Source: Opitutaceae bacterium
Lineage (GTDB): Bacteria > Verrucomicrobiota > Verrucomicrobiia > Opitutales > Opitutaceae
Direction of reading: 5' to 3'
DNA: 64,000 nt
NCBI GenBank assembly: GCA_019634615.1
Contig: JAHCAZ010000003.1
Coordinates: 124,001-188,000, forward strand
How positions within the stretch are numbered: position 1 is the stretch's first letter; each line of letters opens with the position of its first letter. Below are positions 6,040 to 14,192 of this stretch, in pieces. The notes under the pieces were generated by a model, which searched no databases, was not told the DNA's origin, and worked only from the letters and a program-made list of their open reading frames with translations. A program made the translations under genes and the position numbers.

Positions 6040-8310
6040 TTAGAACTCGTCGTACGCGATCTGCTGCGGCGTGACGCCGAGACCGGCCAGCATTTTGGTG
6101 CAGGCCTTGATCATCATCGGCGGGCCGCAGAGGTAATATTCGACCGCCAGCGGATTCGGGTGGTCCTTCAGGTACTGCTCCAGCACGACCTCGTGAATCA
6201 TCCCGGTCGGACCGGTCCAATTGTCCTCCGGCAGCGGTGACGACAGCGCCAGCTCGAACCTGAAGTTGGCATGCTTCGCCGCCAGCCCGCGGAAATAGTC
6301 CTCGTAGAACAGTTCCTGCCGCGAACGCGCGCCGTACCAGTAGCTCACCTTGCGGGCCGTGTTATCCGTCTCGAAGAGATGCGAGAGGTGCGCGCGGAGC
6401 GGGGCCATGCCGGCGCCGCCGCCGATGTAGACCATTTCCTTTTGCGTCGGCTTGACGTGGAAATCGCCGAACGGACCGATGGCCGTGACCGTGTCGCCGG
6501 GCTTCAGGTTGAACATGTACGCCGAGCCCACGCCCGGCGGGCAGTCCTGGCCGGGCGGCGGGGTGGCGATGCGGACGTTGAACCGCAGCGCGCGCTCGGT
6601 CTGCTGGTTGCTTGCGAGCGAGTAATTGTTGCGGCGGCCGGCCTGGGGATTGCGCGCGACCAGGTCGAACACGTGCTGCCGCTCCCAGACCTCCGCGTAA
6701 GGCGCCGGGATGTCGAACTCGCGGAAACGGACGTTCTCATACGCGGGGATGTCGAACTGCAGGTAATCGCCCGGGGTGAACGCCACCGCCTCCGCGGGGT
6801 CGAGTGGCTCGAGCACGAGTTCCTTGATGAAGGTCGCGACATTGCGGTTGCTCACGACCCGGAGGCGATACGTGCGCTCGGGCCGTGCGCCGGCGCCGCC
6901 AGGGCGGGCGACGTTGAGGTGGATGCGGCCGTTGCGCTCCTCGATGGGGTAGGTGGCCAGCCCGCGGCAGATGGGGGAACGCGCGGGCGAGCCGTCCGCG
7001 AGGTGGAAGCGGCCGTTGTGCTTCGGACACTCGATGATGCCGTCCTTCACGAGTCCGCCGGAGAGGTGCGTATTGCCGTGGGTGCAGATGCCATCGGTGG
7101 CGAAGAGCCGGCCTTCACCGTCGCGGATGAGCGCGTAGGTCTTCTTGCCATGGTCGAACCGCAGCACGTCTTCGCGGCCCAGGTCCGCCGCGGCGCAGAT
7201 CTCGATCCAGCCCGCGGCGTCGGGCTGGGCGTCGCCGACCAGTCCGGCCGCGGCCACGCGCGGCTTGGGCGCGGGGAGCTGACGCTTCACGTAGTGCGCC
7301 GGGTCCTTTACCTGCCGGAGCACGTTGGGCACGATCTCCTTCCACGCCGCGAGGATGCTCGGGTACGGCACCGGCATGTCGTCCTTCACGATCGCGTGGA
7401 GCTTCGGCAGGTTGTGGTACGGCACCAGCGGGAACATGTGGTGCTCCACGTGGTAGTTCATGTTCCAGTAAAGATACCGGTGGATGAAGTTCATGTAGAC
7501 CGTCCGGCAGTTGAGCCGGTGGTCGAGCACGTTCTCGGCGAGGCCGGCGTGCTGGGTGTAGCCGTAGATCACCATGAGCCAGGACCCGAAGATATTGGTC
7601 AGGCCGATGTAGAGCAGCGGCAGGATGCTCTGCGTGGTGATCGCGAGGGCGATCACGCCGGCGTAGATCGCGACGTAGATGCGGGCGCGGAGGTAGATCT
7701 TCGGGAACTCACTCTCGGGGATGAAGGTCTTCTCGTCGGGCAGCATGCGGCCGGTCGCGTGGGTCAGGATCTTTTTGAAGTACACCGGGTACACGCCGAT
7801 GTTGAAGAACGAGAGGATCAGCGCGCGCACGTTCGGCGGGCGGGGGACGGCGATCTCGGGGTCGCGGCCGACGATGATCGTGTCGCTGTGGTGGCGCGTA
7901 TGGCTCCAGCGCCAGAGGGTGGACTCGCGCATGACCATGAACGACGCGATCTCGTAGAGGGCGTTGTTCATCCAGTCCGTGCGGAACGGCGTGCCGTGCT
8001 CCGACTCGTGCCAGCGGGAATCGGACGTCGAGGCGTAAAGGACCGCGTAAAGCGCGTAGGGCAGGGCGGCCCACCACGAAGGCCAGAGGACGTAGGTGGC
8101 GTAGCCCGAGCCGATGATCAGGCCGAACCAGATGAGCGTGTCGCGGATGGCCGGGCCATTGCGGCGCTCGAGAAGCTGGCGCATGGTCTCGCGGGACACG
8201 GGGCATTGGTACCAATCGGCCTCGGCGAGGCCCATCTCGACGGCGCGGCGCGCGTTGACGCCGACCAGGCTGTAATCGAGCGAATCAGTCTTCCGGGTAA
8301 GGCTGGGCAT
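6040..8310 (-). CDS. Desaturase / Rieske / NqrF-type reductase triple fusion
   Basis: The ATG at 8310 gives 756 aa; an upstream frame to 8379 looks non-coding. Residues 1-345 are a membrane fatty-acid-desaturase-type di-iron domain with His boxes HESEH (101-105), HTRHH (137-141) and HVEHH (287-291). Residues about 370-470 are a Rieske [2Fe-2S] domain with C-T-H (409-411) and C-P-K-H (428-431). Residues about 487-756 closely follow the FAD/NAD domain of NqrF: 'NYSLASNQ', 'VRIATPPPGQDCPPG', 'YIGGGAGMAPLRAH', 'ALSSPLPEDNWTGPTG', 'YYLCGPPMM'. The chain thus holds oxygenase, ferredoxin and NADH reductase in one polypeptide, analogous to the separate MocD/MocE/MocF proteins of rhizopine catabolism. 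The substrate is unknown. Confidence 0.88.
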   Translation of the reverse strand: MPSLTRKTDSLDYSLVGVNARRAVEMGLAEADWYQCPVSRETMRQLLERRNGPAIRDTLIWFGLIIGSGYATYVLWPSWWAALPYALYAVLYASTSDSRWHESEHGTPFRTDWMNNALYEIASFMVMRESTLWRWSHTRHHSDTIIVGRDPEIAVPRPPNVRALILSFFNIGVYPVYFKKILTHATGRMLPDEKTFIPESEFPKIYLRARIYVAIYAGVIALAITTQSILPLLYIGLTNIFGSWLMVIYGYTQHAGLAENVLDHRLNCRTVYMNFIHRYLYWNMNYHVEHHMFPLVPYHNLPKLHAIVKDDMPVPYPSILAAWKEIVPNVLRQVKDPAHYVKRQLPAPKPRVAAAGLVGDAQPDAAGWIEICAAADLGREDVLRFDHGKKTYALIRDGEGRLFATDGICTHGNTHLSGGLVKDGIIECPKHNGRFHLADGSPARSPICRGLATYPIEERNGRIHLNVARPGGAGARPERTYRLRVVSNRNVATFIKELVLEPLDPAEAVAFTPGDYLQFDIPAYENVRFREFDIPAPYAEVWERQHVFDLVARNPQAGRRNNYSLASNQQTERALRFNVRIATPPPGQDCPPGVGSAYMFNLKPGDTVTAIGPFGDFHVKPTQKEMVYIGGGAGMAPLRAHLSHLFETDNTARKVSYWYGARSRQELFYEDYFRGLAAKHANFRFELALSSPLPEDNWTGPTGMIHEVVLEQYLKDHPNPLAVEYYLCGPPMMIKACTKMLAGLGVTPQQIAYDEF

Positions 8311-8448
8311 GGGGGTGTGGGGGCTGCGGGGCGGGTCCCCGCGGGCGAGATGCTTCAGGCATTTCACGGCCGGGAACAAGCGCGGAGTGCGCTGGGATGC
8401 CGGGGGTGCATCCTAGCTGTAGACGGCCGGCGGGCTGGCGCGACCGCC

Positions 8449-9780
8449 CTACCGCTGCTCCGCCGTCTTCAAGCCCTTCACCTGCATCCAATCCCGCACC
8501 TGCACACCGGTCAGCGCCTGTGCCTTGAGGCCCTCGCGCACCAGCAGCCCGCTCGCGGCGCCGGCTGCGTAGCCCATGCCGAAGCACTGGGCCGTGACGC
8601 GGGCCGAGGCCAGCGCCTCGTGCTCGGCGCAGAGGCAGCGCCCGGCCGCGATCAGGTTGGGGCCGGCCTGCGGGACCAGGGTCTCGAAGGGAACATCGTA
8701 GGTCTGGTCCTCGAGGTAGACGATCTTCAGCGCCCCGGCCCCGTGGGCCTCGATCGGCCAGGCGCTGAAGGTCGCGGCGCCCGGGAACTTGGCCGCCTTG
8801 AGGACATCCTGGTTCTCGAGCCGCTTGAGCCCGACAATCGACCGCGTCTGGCGGATGCCGACCTGCGCGCCGGTCTCGACCATGTAGGAATCCGCAAACC
8901 CGGGCACGTTCTCGCGCAGAAAGGTCGCATAGGCCCGGGCCTGCGACCGGCCCTCGATCTCGGCAAAGGTGAGATCGGCGCTCTTGAGCCCCGAGGGCAC
9001 GGTGCCGTCCGGGAACGAAATGCGCGTCATGTTGCACAGCACCTCGCGGCCATTGGGCATCGGGAAGAGGTAGACGTGGTGACGTGGCAAGCGGTAGCGG
9101 CCGGCCTGATCGGCGGCGATGGCCAGCCGGTCGATCTCCCGCGGGTCGAGTTCCAGGAAACGCGGCATGTCCACGCCGCCGACCCGGAAGATCATGGTGG
9201 GCGTCTGCACGACGCCGTTGGCGCCGAAGGTCGTCTGCCCGCCCAGACGGTGGATGACCTCGGCGTCACCCGACGCGTCGATCACGCAGGTCGGCTGCAC
9301 CGCGACGGTGCCCTCCCGGCATTGCAGCACGAGCGTGCGCACGACACCGGCCTCGTCGGCGAAGGCGTCGAGAAACGCCGCATGGTAAAGCACCTGCACG
9401 CCCGCCGCCCGCAGCAGGGCGTCGGCGGTCTCTTTCCACACAAGGCTGTCGTGCGGCACGAGCTTGGTGCGGCCGAACTTCACCGCGGCGGCCGCGCCGC
9501 CCGCGCGCTGCAGCCGGTCGTGAAACTCGCCGGCAAAACCGAAGACGATCTGCTCGGGCCGGTCGCCGCTGCTGTGCAGGCCGCAGATGGTGCCGCTCAG
9601 GCCGGCAACCGTGGCCCCTCCGCAGAAGCCGTAGCGCTCGACCAGCAGCACCTTGAGCCCGATCCGGGCCGCCGCCATGGCCGCCGCCAATCCCGCCGCG
9701 CCGCCGCCAACGACACAGACCTCGGGCCGGGCGATGATCGGGACGTCACGGGCGGGCAGGCGGTAAACATCGGCATTCAT
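8449..9780 (-). CDS. FAD-dependent oxidoreductase (FAD_oxidored type)
   Basis: The 443-aa protein begins with a dinucleotide fold 'VCVVGGGAAGLAAAMAAARIG' and the family block 'VERYGFCGGATVAGL'. Later motifs include 'VIDASGDAEVIHRLGG' and the C-terminal FAD contact 'LIAAGRCLCAEHEALASARV'. This is the flavoprotein family found in carbohydrate and xenobiotic gene clusters of Verrucomicrobia, Planctomycetes and Bacteroidetes; few substrates are known. It follows the CoA-ligase gene by 25 bp and is probably the last gene of that operon. A 138-bp gap separates it from the triple-fusion gene. Confidence 0.85.
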   Translation of the reverse strand: MNADVYRLPARDVPIIARPEVCVVGGGAAGLAAAMAAARIGLKVLLVERYGFCGGATVAGLSGTICGLHSSGDRPEQIVFGFAGEFHDRLQRAGGAAAAVKFGRTKLVPHDSLVWKETADALLRAAGVQVLYHAAFLDAFADEAGVVRTLVLQCREGTVAVQPTCVIDASGDAEVIHRLGGQTTFGANGVVQTPTMIFRVGGVDMPRFLELDPREIDRLAIAADQAGRYRLPRHHVYLFPMPNGREVLCNMTRISFPDGTVPSGLKSADLTFAEIEGRSQARAYATFLRENVPGFADSYMVETGAQVGIRQTRSIVGLKRLENQDVLKAAKFPGAATFSAWPIEAHGAGALKIVYLEDQTYDVPFETLVPQAGPNLIAAGRCLCAEHEALASARVTAQCFGMGYAAGAASGLLVREGLKAQALTGVQVRDWMQVKGLKTAEQR

Positions 9781-9805
9781 GGGTGGTCCCTTTGGCCGCG
9801 GCCTT

Positions 9806-11338
9806 TCACGCGAACCAGGTCCGGATGATGGCCTTCTGGATCTTGCCCACCGAGGTGCGCGGCAGCGTCTCGACGAAGCGGACCTGCTCCGGGACCTTGA
9901 ACGCGCTGAGATGCGCGGCGCAGTGGCTTTGCACCGCCGCGGCGGCGAGCGTCTGGCCGGGCTTGACGACGATCACGGCGGCGACGGCCTCGTCCTTGAT
10001 CGGATCGGGCAGGCCAATCACGGCGACATCGGCGACGGCCGGAAGGAGGGCGATGACGCCCTCGATCTCCGACGACGAGATGTTCTCGCCGCCGCGCTTG
10101 ATCAGGTCCTTGCCGCGATCCACGAAATACACGAAGCCGTCGGCGTCGCCGCGCACCGTGTCACCGGAATAAAGCCAGACGCCGTCGGCGTGCTGCTGCA
10201 GGGTCCGGGCCGTCGCCTCGGGATTCTTGAGGTAGCCGGCCATGATCGTGCGCCCCGGGGTACCGCGGACAATCAACTGGCCGGGTTCGTCCACACCGAC
10301 CTCGCGGCCGGCCTCGTCGACGATCTTCACCTCGTAGCCAACCACCGGCCGGCCCATGGCGGCGAGGCGGCGGTCGCCGGTCAACGGGCTCATCAGCGGC
10401 AGTCCCGTCGTCTCGGTCATGCCCCAGAGCTGCTGGAGCGGCGCGCGGAAACGCCGATGCCACTCGTCGTACTGCACGGAGGTGAGGTTCTGGGCGAAGG
10501 TGACGTTGCGCAGGCGGTGCCTGGTCTGGTCGGGGTGCGGCGGCTGGCTCAGCAATATGCGCAGCGGGGCGCCGAAAAGCGCGGCCATCGTGCAGTCGTG
10601 CCGCACGGCCTGGCTGAAAAACCGGCGGCCGCTGAAGCGGGCCGTGATCGTGATCCGGCAGCCGGTGACGAGTGATGGCCACAGGGCGTGGCACTGGGCC
10701 GCGGCGTGGTAGAGCGGCAGGCTGATGAGGTGATGGTCGTCCTCGCGCAGGCCCGTGGCGCCGCGGAAGACCTCGGCGCCGTAGATGAGCGCCGTGTCGG
10801 TGAGCATCACGCCCTTGGGGCGCGACGTGGTGCCGGAGGTGTAGAGGAGCTGGACGACATGGCTGGCGGCGGGCGAGGCCAGCGGGGCGGTGGTCGGGTG
10901 GCGGGCGAGTTCGGATTCGTAAGCGGCGGTGGTGAGGACGCTCCGCGGCGCCGGCGCGGGCAGCCGCGCGATTGTCGGCGCGAGCTCGGCGGTGGTGATC
11001 ACCAGGCGGGCCTCGGAGTGGTCGAGCAGGTAGGCGATTTCCTCGGTGGACGCGTTGGGCGCGCTCGGCAACACGGTGGCTCCGAGGTATGAGGCGGCGA
11101 GGATGAGCTGCGGGTAGGCCGGGTGGTTGGCGAGGTGCAGGTTCACCACGTGGCCGGGACCGATGCCGTGGGCCTGGAGAAACCGGGCGGCCTGATGGAC
11201 GGCGCCGAGTCCCTCGGCAAACGACCAGCGGCGAATGCCGCCATCCTCCTCCTCGAAGGCGAGCCACGCGGCGTCGGGCTTGCGGGCGGCGTGATCGCGC
11301 AGGCAGGTGTAGAGGGTGCGTTGGCCGGCGATGTCCAT
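9806..11338 (-). CDS. AMP-forming acyl-CoA synthetase
   Basis: The ATG at 11338 ('MDIAGQRTLYTCLRDHAARK') gives 510 aa. It carries the P-loop-like 'LLYTSGTTSRPKGVML', the 'YGAEVFRG' region, 'WGMTETTG', 'YSGDTVRGDADGFVYFVDR' and 'ISSSEIEGV', with the C-terminal catalytic Lys in 'PRTSVGKIQKAII'. This is a class I adenylate-forming ligase of the CaiC/short-chain or aromatic acyl-CoA group. It sits 4 bp after an enoyl-CoA hydratase gene, so an acid is probably activated here and then hydrated. The specific acid is not predictable by eye. Confidence 0.88.
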   Translation of the reverse strand: MDIAGQRTLYTCLRDHAARKPDAAWLAFEEEDGGIRRWSFAEGLGAVHQAARFLQAHGIGPGHVVNLHLANHPAYPQLILAASYLGATVLPSAPNASTEEIAYLLDHSEARLVITTAELAPTIARLPAPAPRSVLTTAAYESELARHPTTAPLASPAASHVVQLLYTSGTTSRPKGVMLTDTALIYGAEVFRGATGLREDDHHLISLPLYHAAAQCHALWPSLVTGCRITITARFSGRRFFSQAVRHDCTMAALFGAPLRILLSQPPHPDQTRHRLRNVTFAQNLTSVQYDEWHRRFRAPLQQLWGMTETTGLPLMSPLTGDRRLAAMGRPVVGYEVKIVDEAGREVGVDEPGQLIVRGTPGRTIMAGYLKNPEATARTLQQHADGVWLYSGDTVRGDADGFVYFVDRGKDLIKRGGENISSSEIEGVIALLPAVADVAVIGLPDPIKDEAVAAVIVVKPGQTLAAAAVQSHCAAHLSAFKVPEQVRFVETLPRTSVGKIQKAIIRTWFA

Positions 11339-11342
11339 GCGG

Positions 11343-12110
11343 TCAGGCGTCCTTGGGCTGGCGCTGACTGAAGCGCGCGAGGGCGGCCCGGGCCTCGGGG
11401 CGGGCGACGCACGCGGCAAAGGCGGCGCCGGACTTGGCGTCCCACGCGGGGTCCATGAGCGGCGACATTTCGCGGCAGAGCGCCTTGGTGCGCCGCACGG
11501 CCTCGGGGGCGAGGGCGGCCAGGCTGGCGGCGAACGCGGTGCCGCGCGCGGTGAGCTCGGCGGCCGGCACGGCTTCGTTGACGAGGCGCAGGGTGGCGGC
11601 GCGCGCGCCGTGAACGCGCTCGCCCGTCAGCGTGAGCTGCAGGCCGGTGCTGTAGCCGACGACCTGAAGGAGCGGCCCGAGGGCCCAGGGCGGGGTCCAG
11701 CCGAGCGCCACTTCGGGCAAGCCGAGCGTGGCGTCGGCCGCGGCGATCCGGAAATCGTGGTAGAGCGCGAGGCCGAGTCCGCCGCCAAGCACGTAGCCGT
11801 GGAGCAGCGCGACGGTGGGCTGGGGCAGGGCGGCGAGTTTCTGGCCGGCGGCGGCGTGCCGGGCCTCGGCCTCGGCCATGGCGGCGGGGGTCATGCCGGC
11901 GAGTTCCTTGATGTCGCTGCCGGCGCAGAAGGCGCGGCCGCGGCCGCAGGTCACGACGACGCGAATGTCGGACCGCACGGCGATCGCCGACACGTGGGCG
12001 TCGAGCGCGGCGATGGTCGCGAGGTTGAGGGCGTTGAGCGCCTCGGGGCGGTCGAGCGTGAGCCAGGCGACGCCGGCGTCGACGCGGAGTTCAACGTTGC
12101 CGGGGTTCAT
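11343..12110 (-). CDS. Enoyl-CoA hydratase/isomerase
   Basis: The ATG at 12110 gives 255 aa of crotonase fold: 'LTLDRPEALNALNLATI', 'GRGRAFCAGSDIKELAGM' (oxyanion-hole region) and 'VALLHGYVLGGGLGLAL'. The usual second catalytic Glu position aligns with 'LGLPEVALGWTP', so one Glu is present. The start codon lies inside the thioesterase gene (20-bp overlap), indicating translational coupling. The role is probably hydration or isomerisation of the acyl-CoA made by the neighbouring ligase. Confidence 0.85.
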   Translation of the reverse strand: MNPGNVELRVDAGVAWLTLDRPEALNALNLATIAALDAHVSAIAVRSDIRVVVTCGRGRAFCAGSDIKELAGMTPAAMAEAEARHAAAGQKLAALPQPTVALLHGYVLGGGLGLALYHDFRIAAADATLGLPEVALGWTPPWALGPLLQVVGYSTGLQLTLTGERVHGARAATLRLVNEAVPAAELTARGTAFAASLAALAPEAVRRTKALCREMSPLMDPAWDAKSGAAFAACVARPEARAALARFSQRQPKDA

Positions 12111-12516
12111 GGCGTTCGCCGCGGGCCTTGGCCGCCACGCGCTCGAGGAACTTGGGCATCGAGCCGACGATGTACCGCTCGATGAATCCCGAGGCGATCT
12201 GCTCCTGCTCGTCGTGCGCCTCGACGTCGACCTGGATGCGCTTGCCGTCGATGGCGGCGACGCGCGCCGTCGCGCGGACGCGCATCCCGATGGGCGTGGC
12301 GGCGAGGTGGTTGACGACGACCTTGGTGCCGACCGTGCCTTGGCCCGCCTCGAGCGCGGGCAGGAGGCACTCGTGGGCGAGCACGTCGAGCCAGCCGACG
12401 AGGGCCGGCGTGGAGAAGACATCGACGCCGGGGTTGCCCATGCGGTGGGCGCTCCATTCGGGCGGCACGGTCAATTCGCGGGTGAGGGACAGGCCGAGTT
12501 CGAGTTTCGCGGGCAT
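12091..12516 (-). CDS. Hot-dog thioesterase (fluoroacetyl-CoA thioesterase-like)
   Basis: The 141-aa protein has the hot-dog pattern 'VFSTPALVGWLDVLAHECLL', 'GQGTVGTKVVVNHLAATPIGM' and 'ASGFIERYIV'. The Thr/Glu/His set typical of the FlK-like family is suggested by 'STP', 'E' in the central helix and 'NHLA'. Such enzymes hydrolyse short acyl-CoAs; fluoroacetate specificity is not implied. It heads the CoA sub-operon, 167 bp after the GH51 stop; that gap shows nothing I recognise beyond a possible 32-codon minus-strand frame at 12573-12671. Confidence 0.78.
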   Translation of the reverse strand: MPAKLELGLSLTRELTVPPEWSAHRMGNPGVDVFSTPALVGWLDVLAHECLLPALEAGQGTVGTKVVVNHLAATPIGMRVRATARVAAIDGKRIQVDVEAHDEQEQIASGFIERYIVGSMPKFLERVAAKARGERHEPRQR

Positions 12517-12683
12517 AGGGGAAGGGAGGGATTGCGGCAGTTTCGCGCCGGAAAGACGAGCCCCGAGGCGGTCACAATCCAGCCATCGATGTCCGGATTG
12601 GCCGGTGGATCGGGGCGGAAACAGCGGCGCCGGCTTCCTCTGCAGCGACCTCGCGCTCGATGGTCGTCATGGGCGGCGTTCGT

Positions 12684-14180
12684 TCAGGCGGCGGGAAACG
12701 TGACCGTCGCGACCGCGGCCGGCGGCAGGTCGGCGCGGAACGCGGCCCCGTCCCACGCGAAGCCCGTCCATGGCCGCGATGCCACCCGGTCGGGCGCGTC
12801 GGGCGTGTTGCACGCGGTGAGCTCCGGCGAGGTGAGGATCTCCGCGACGGGTGCCCGCAGCGCCGCGCCGCCTGCGAAGCTGAGATTGACGGCGGTGGCC
12901 TGATCCGGGTCGGTGTTGGTGAGGCTCACGCTGATGGAACGGTCGGCCGCCTGCGTGGCCACCGCGGAGAGCGAGGGATAGGGATAATCGCCGTGCGTGC
13001 GGCCAGGGGCGTCGCTGGTGACGGACAACCGCGTCGCATCGTGGTGCGGCGTGTAGAGCTTGAAGACATGCCAGGTCGGCGTGAGCACCAGGTCGCGGCC
13101 GAAGGTCAGGATCATCGCCTGCAGCACGTTGACCACCTGCGCGATGTTGGCCATGCGCACGCGCCCGGCGTGGGTGATGAAGGCGTTGAGGGTCAGGCCG
13201 GCGAGGACGGCGTCGCGGATCGTCTGCTGCTGGTAGAGCTCGTTCGGGCGGCTGCCGGGATCGGCGGTGTACCAGGAGCCCCATTCATCGACGATGAGGG
13301 CGATGCGGCCCTTGGGATCATGCTGGTCCATCTGGGCGGTGTGCTCGCGGAGTTTCGTGTCCATGTGCCAGCCGTGGCCCATGACGAGATTCCACCCCTC
13401 GCGGTCGAACTTCGTGGCATAGAACTCGGGCGGCAGGCCGCCGTTCATGTAGTAGTGCAGCGTGAGCCCGCTCATCACGTCGGGGAAGCAGCGGGGCGCG
13501 GCGCAGAGCCTGAGCAGGGTTTCGTTCCAGGCGAGGTCGTGACCGCAGGCGATCCGGAACAGCGCGGTCTTCTCGTAGCTGGGCAGGTAGGTGCTGTAGC
13601 GGCGAAACTCGTTGGCGTAGAAATCCGCCTCGAGATTGCCGCCGCAGCCGTAGCTCTCGTTGCCCACGCCCCAGTAGCGCACGCGGAAGGGCTCAGGATG
13701 GCCGTGGGCCGCGCGGAGGTCGGACAGCGGACGGCCGAGCGGGGCGTTGAGGTACTCGATCCAGTCGCGCATCTCCTGGACGGTGCCGCTGCCGAGGTTG
13801 CCGCAGATGACGGGTTCGCAGCCGAGCTGCCCGCAGAGGTCGAGGAACTCATGGGTGCCGAAGGCGTTCGACTCCGGGATATTCCAGACGTCGTTGTGCT
13901 GCTTCGGCCGCCGCTCCCGCGGGCCGATGCCGTCGCGCCAGTGGTAGGCGTCGGCGAAGCAGCCGCCGGGCCAGCGCAGGTTGGGCACCTTGATCGCGCG
14001 GAGGGCGGCGACGACGTCCTGGCGGATGCCGCGCACATTGGGGATCGGGGAGTCCTCGCCCACCCAGATGCCCTCGTAGATGCAGCGGCCGAGGTGCTCG
14101 GCGAACTGGCCGAAGAGGTGGCGGCTGACCTGGGGGCCGGGTTGGGCGGGATCGACGGTGAGGTGGACGGTGTGAGCCAT
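12684..14180 (-). CDS. GH51 alpha-L-arabinofuranosidase
   Basis: The 498-aa protein is full length for GH51. Early motifs are 'FGQFAEHLGRCIYEGIWVG' and 'PNLRWPGGCFADAYHW'. The acid/base Glu is E175 in 'YWGVGNESYGCGG' and the nucleophile is E299 in 'ALIVDEWGSW'. There is no signal peptide, so it is a cytoplasmic enzyme acting on imported oligosaccharides. It removes terminal alpha-L-arabinofuranosyl groups. It lies 12 bp after the GH2 gene stop, in the same operon. Confidence 0.93.
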   Translation of the reverse strand: MAHTVHLTVDPAQPGPQVSRHLFGQFAEHLGRCIYEGIWVGEDSPIPNVRGIRQDVVAALRAIKVPNLRWPGGCFADAYHWRDGIGPRERRPKQHNDVWNIPESNAFGTHEFLDLCGQLGCEPVICGNLGSGTVQEMRDWIEYLNAPLGRPLSDLRAAHGHPEPFRVRYWGVGNESYGCGGNLEADFYANEFRRYSTYLPSYEKTALFRIACGHDLAWNETLLRLCAAPRCFPDVMSGLTLHYYMNGGLPPEFYATKFDREGWNLVMGHGWHMDTKLREHTAQMDQHDPKGRIALIVDEWGSWYTADPGSRPNELYQQQTIRDAVLAGLTLNAFITHAGRVRMANIAQVVNVLQAMILTFGRDLVLTPTWHVFKLYTPHHDATRLSVTSDAPGRTHGDYPYPSLSAVATQAADRSISVSLTNTDPDQATAVNLSFAGGAALRAPVAEILTSPELTACNTPDAPDRVASRPWTGFAWDGAAFRADLPPAAVATVTFPAA

Positions 14181-14192
14181 GGCAATTCGGAT

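Noticed and set aside
6040-8310. A true NqrF subunit or a rhizopine catabolism operon
   Set aside because: No other nqr genes are present and the plant-type [2Fe-2S] domain is absent. The Moc analogy rests on architecture alone, and the Gfo/Idh and aminotransferase genes lie more than 45 kb away.
6271-9828. A very long plus-strand open frame (1185 codons) opposite the triple fusion and FAD oxidoreductase genes
   Set aside because: Its product is Arg/Gly/Ala/Val-rich low complexity with no motif, while the minus strand encodes complete conserved proteins. It is an artefact of high GC, as is the 1180-codon frame at 12660-16202.
12573-12671. A 32-codon minus-strand frame between the GH51 and thioesterase genes
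   Set aside because: It is short and has no recognisable motif or ribosome-binding site; the reading frame is not clearly better than the alternatives.
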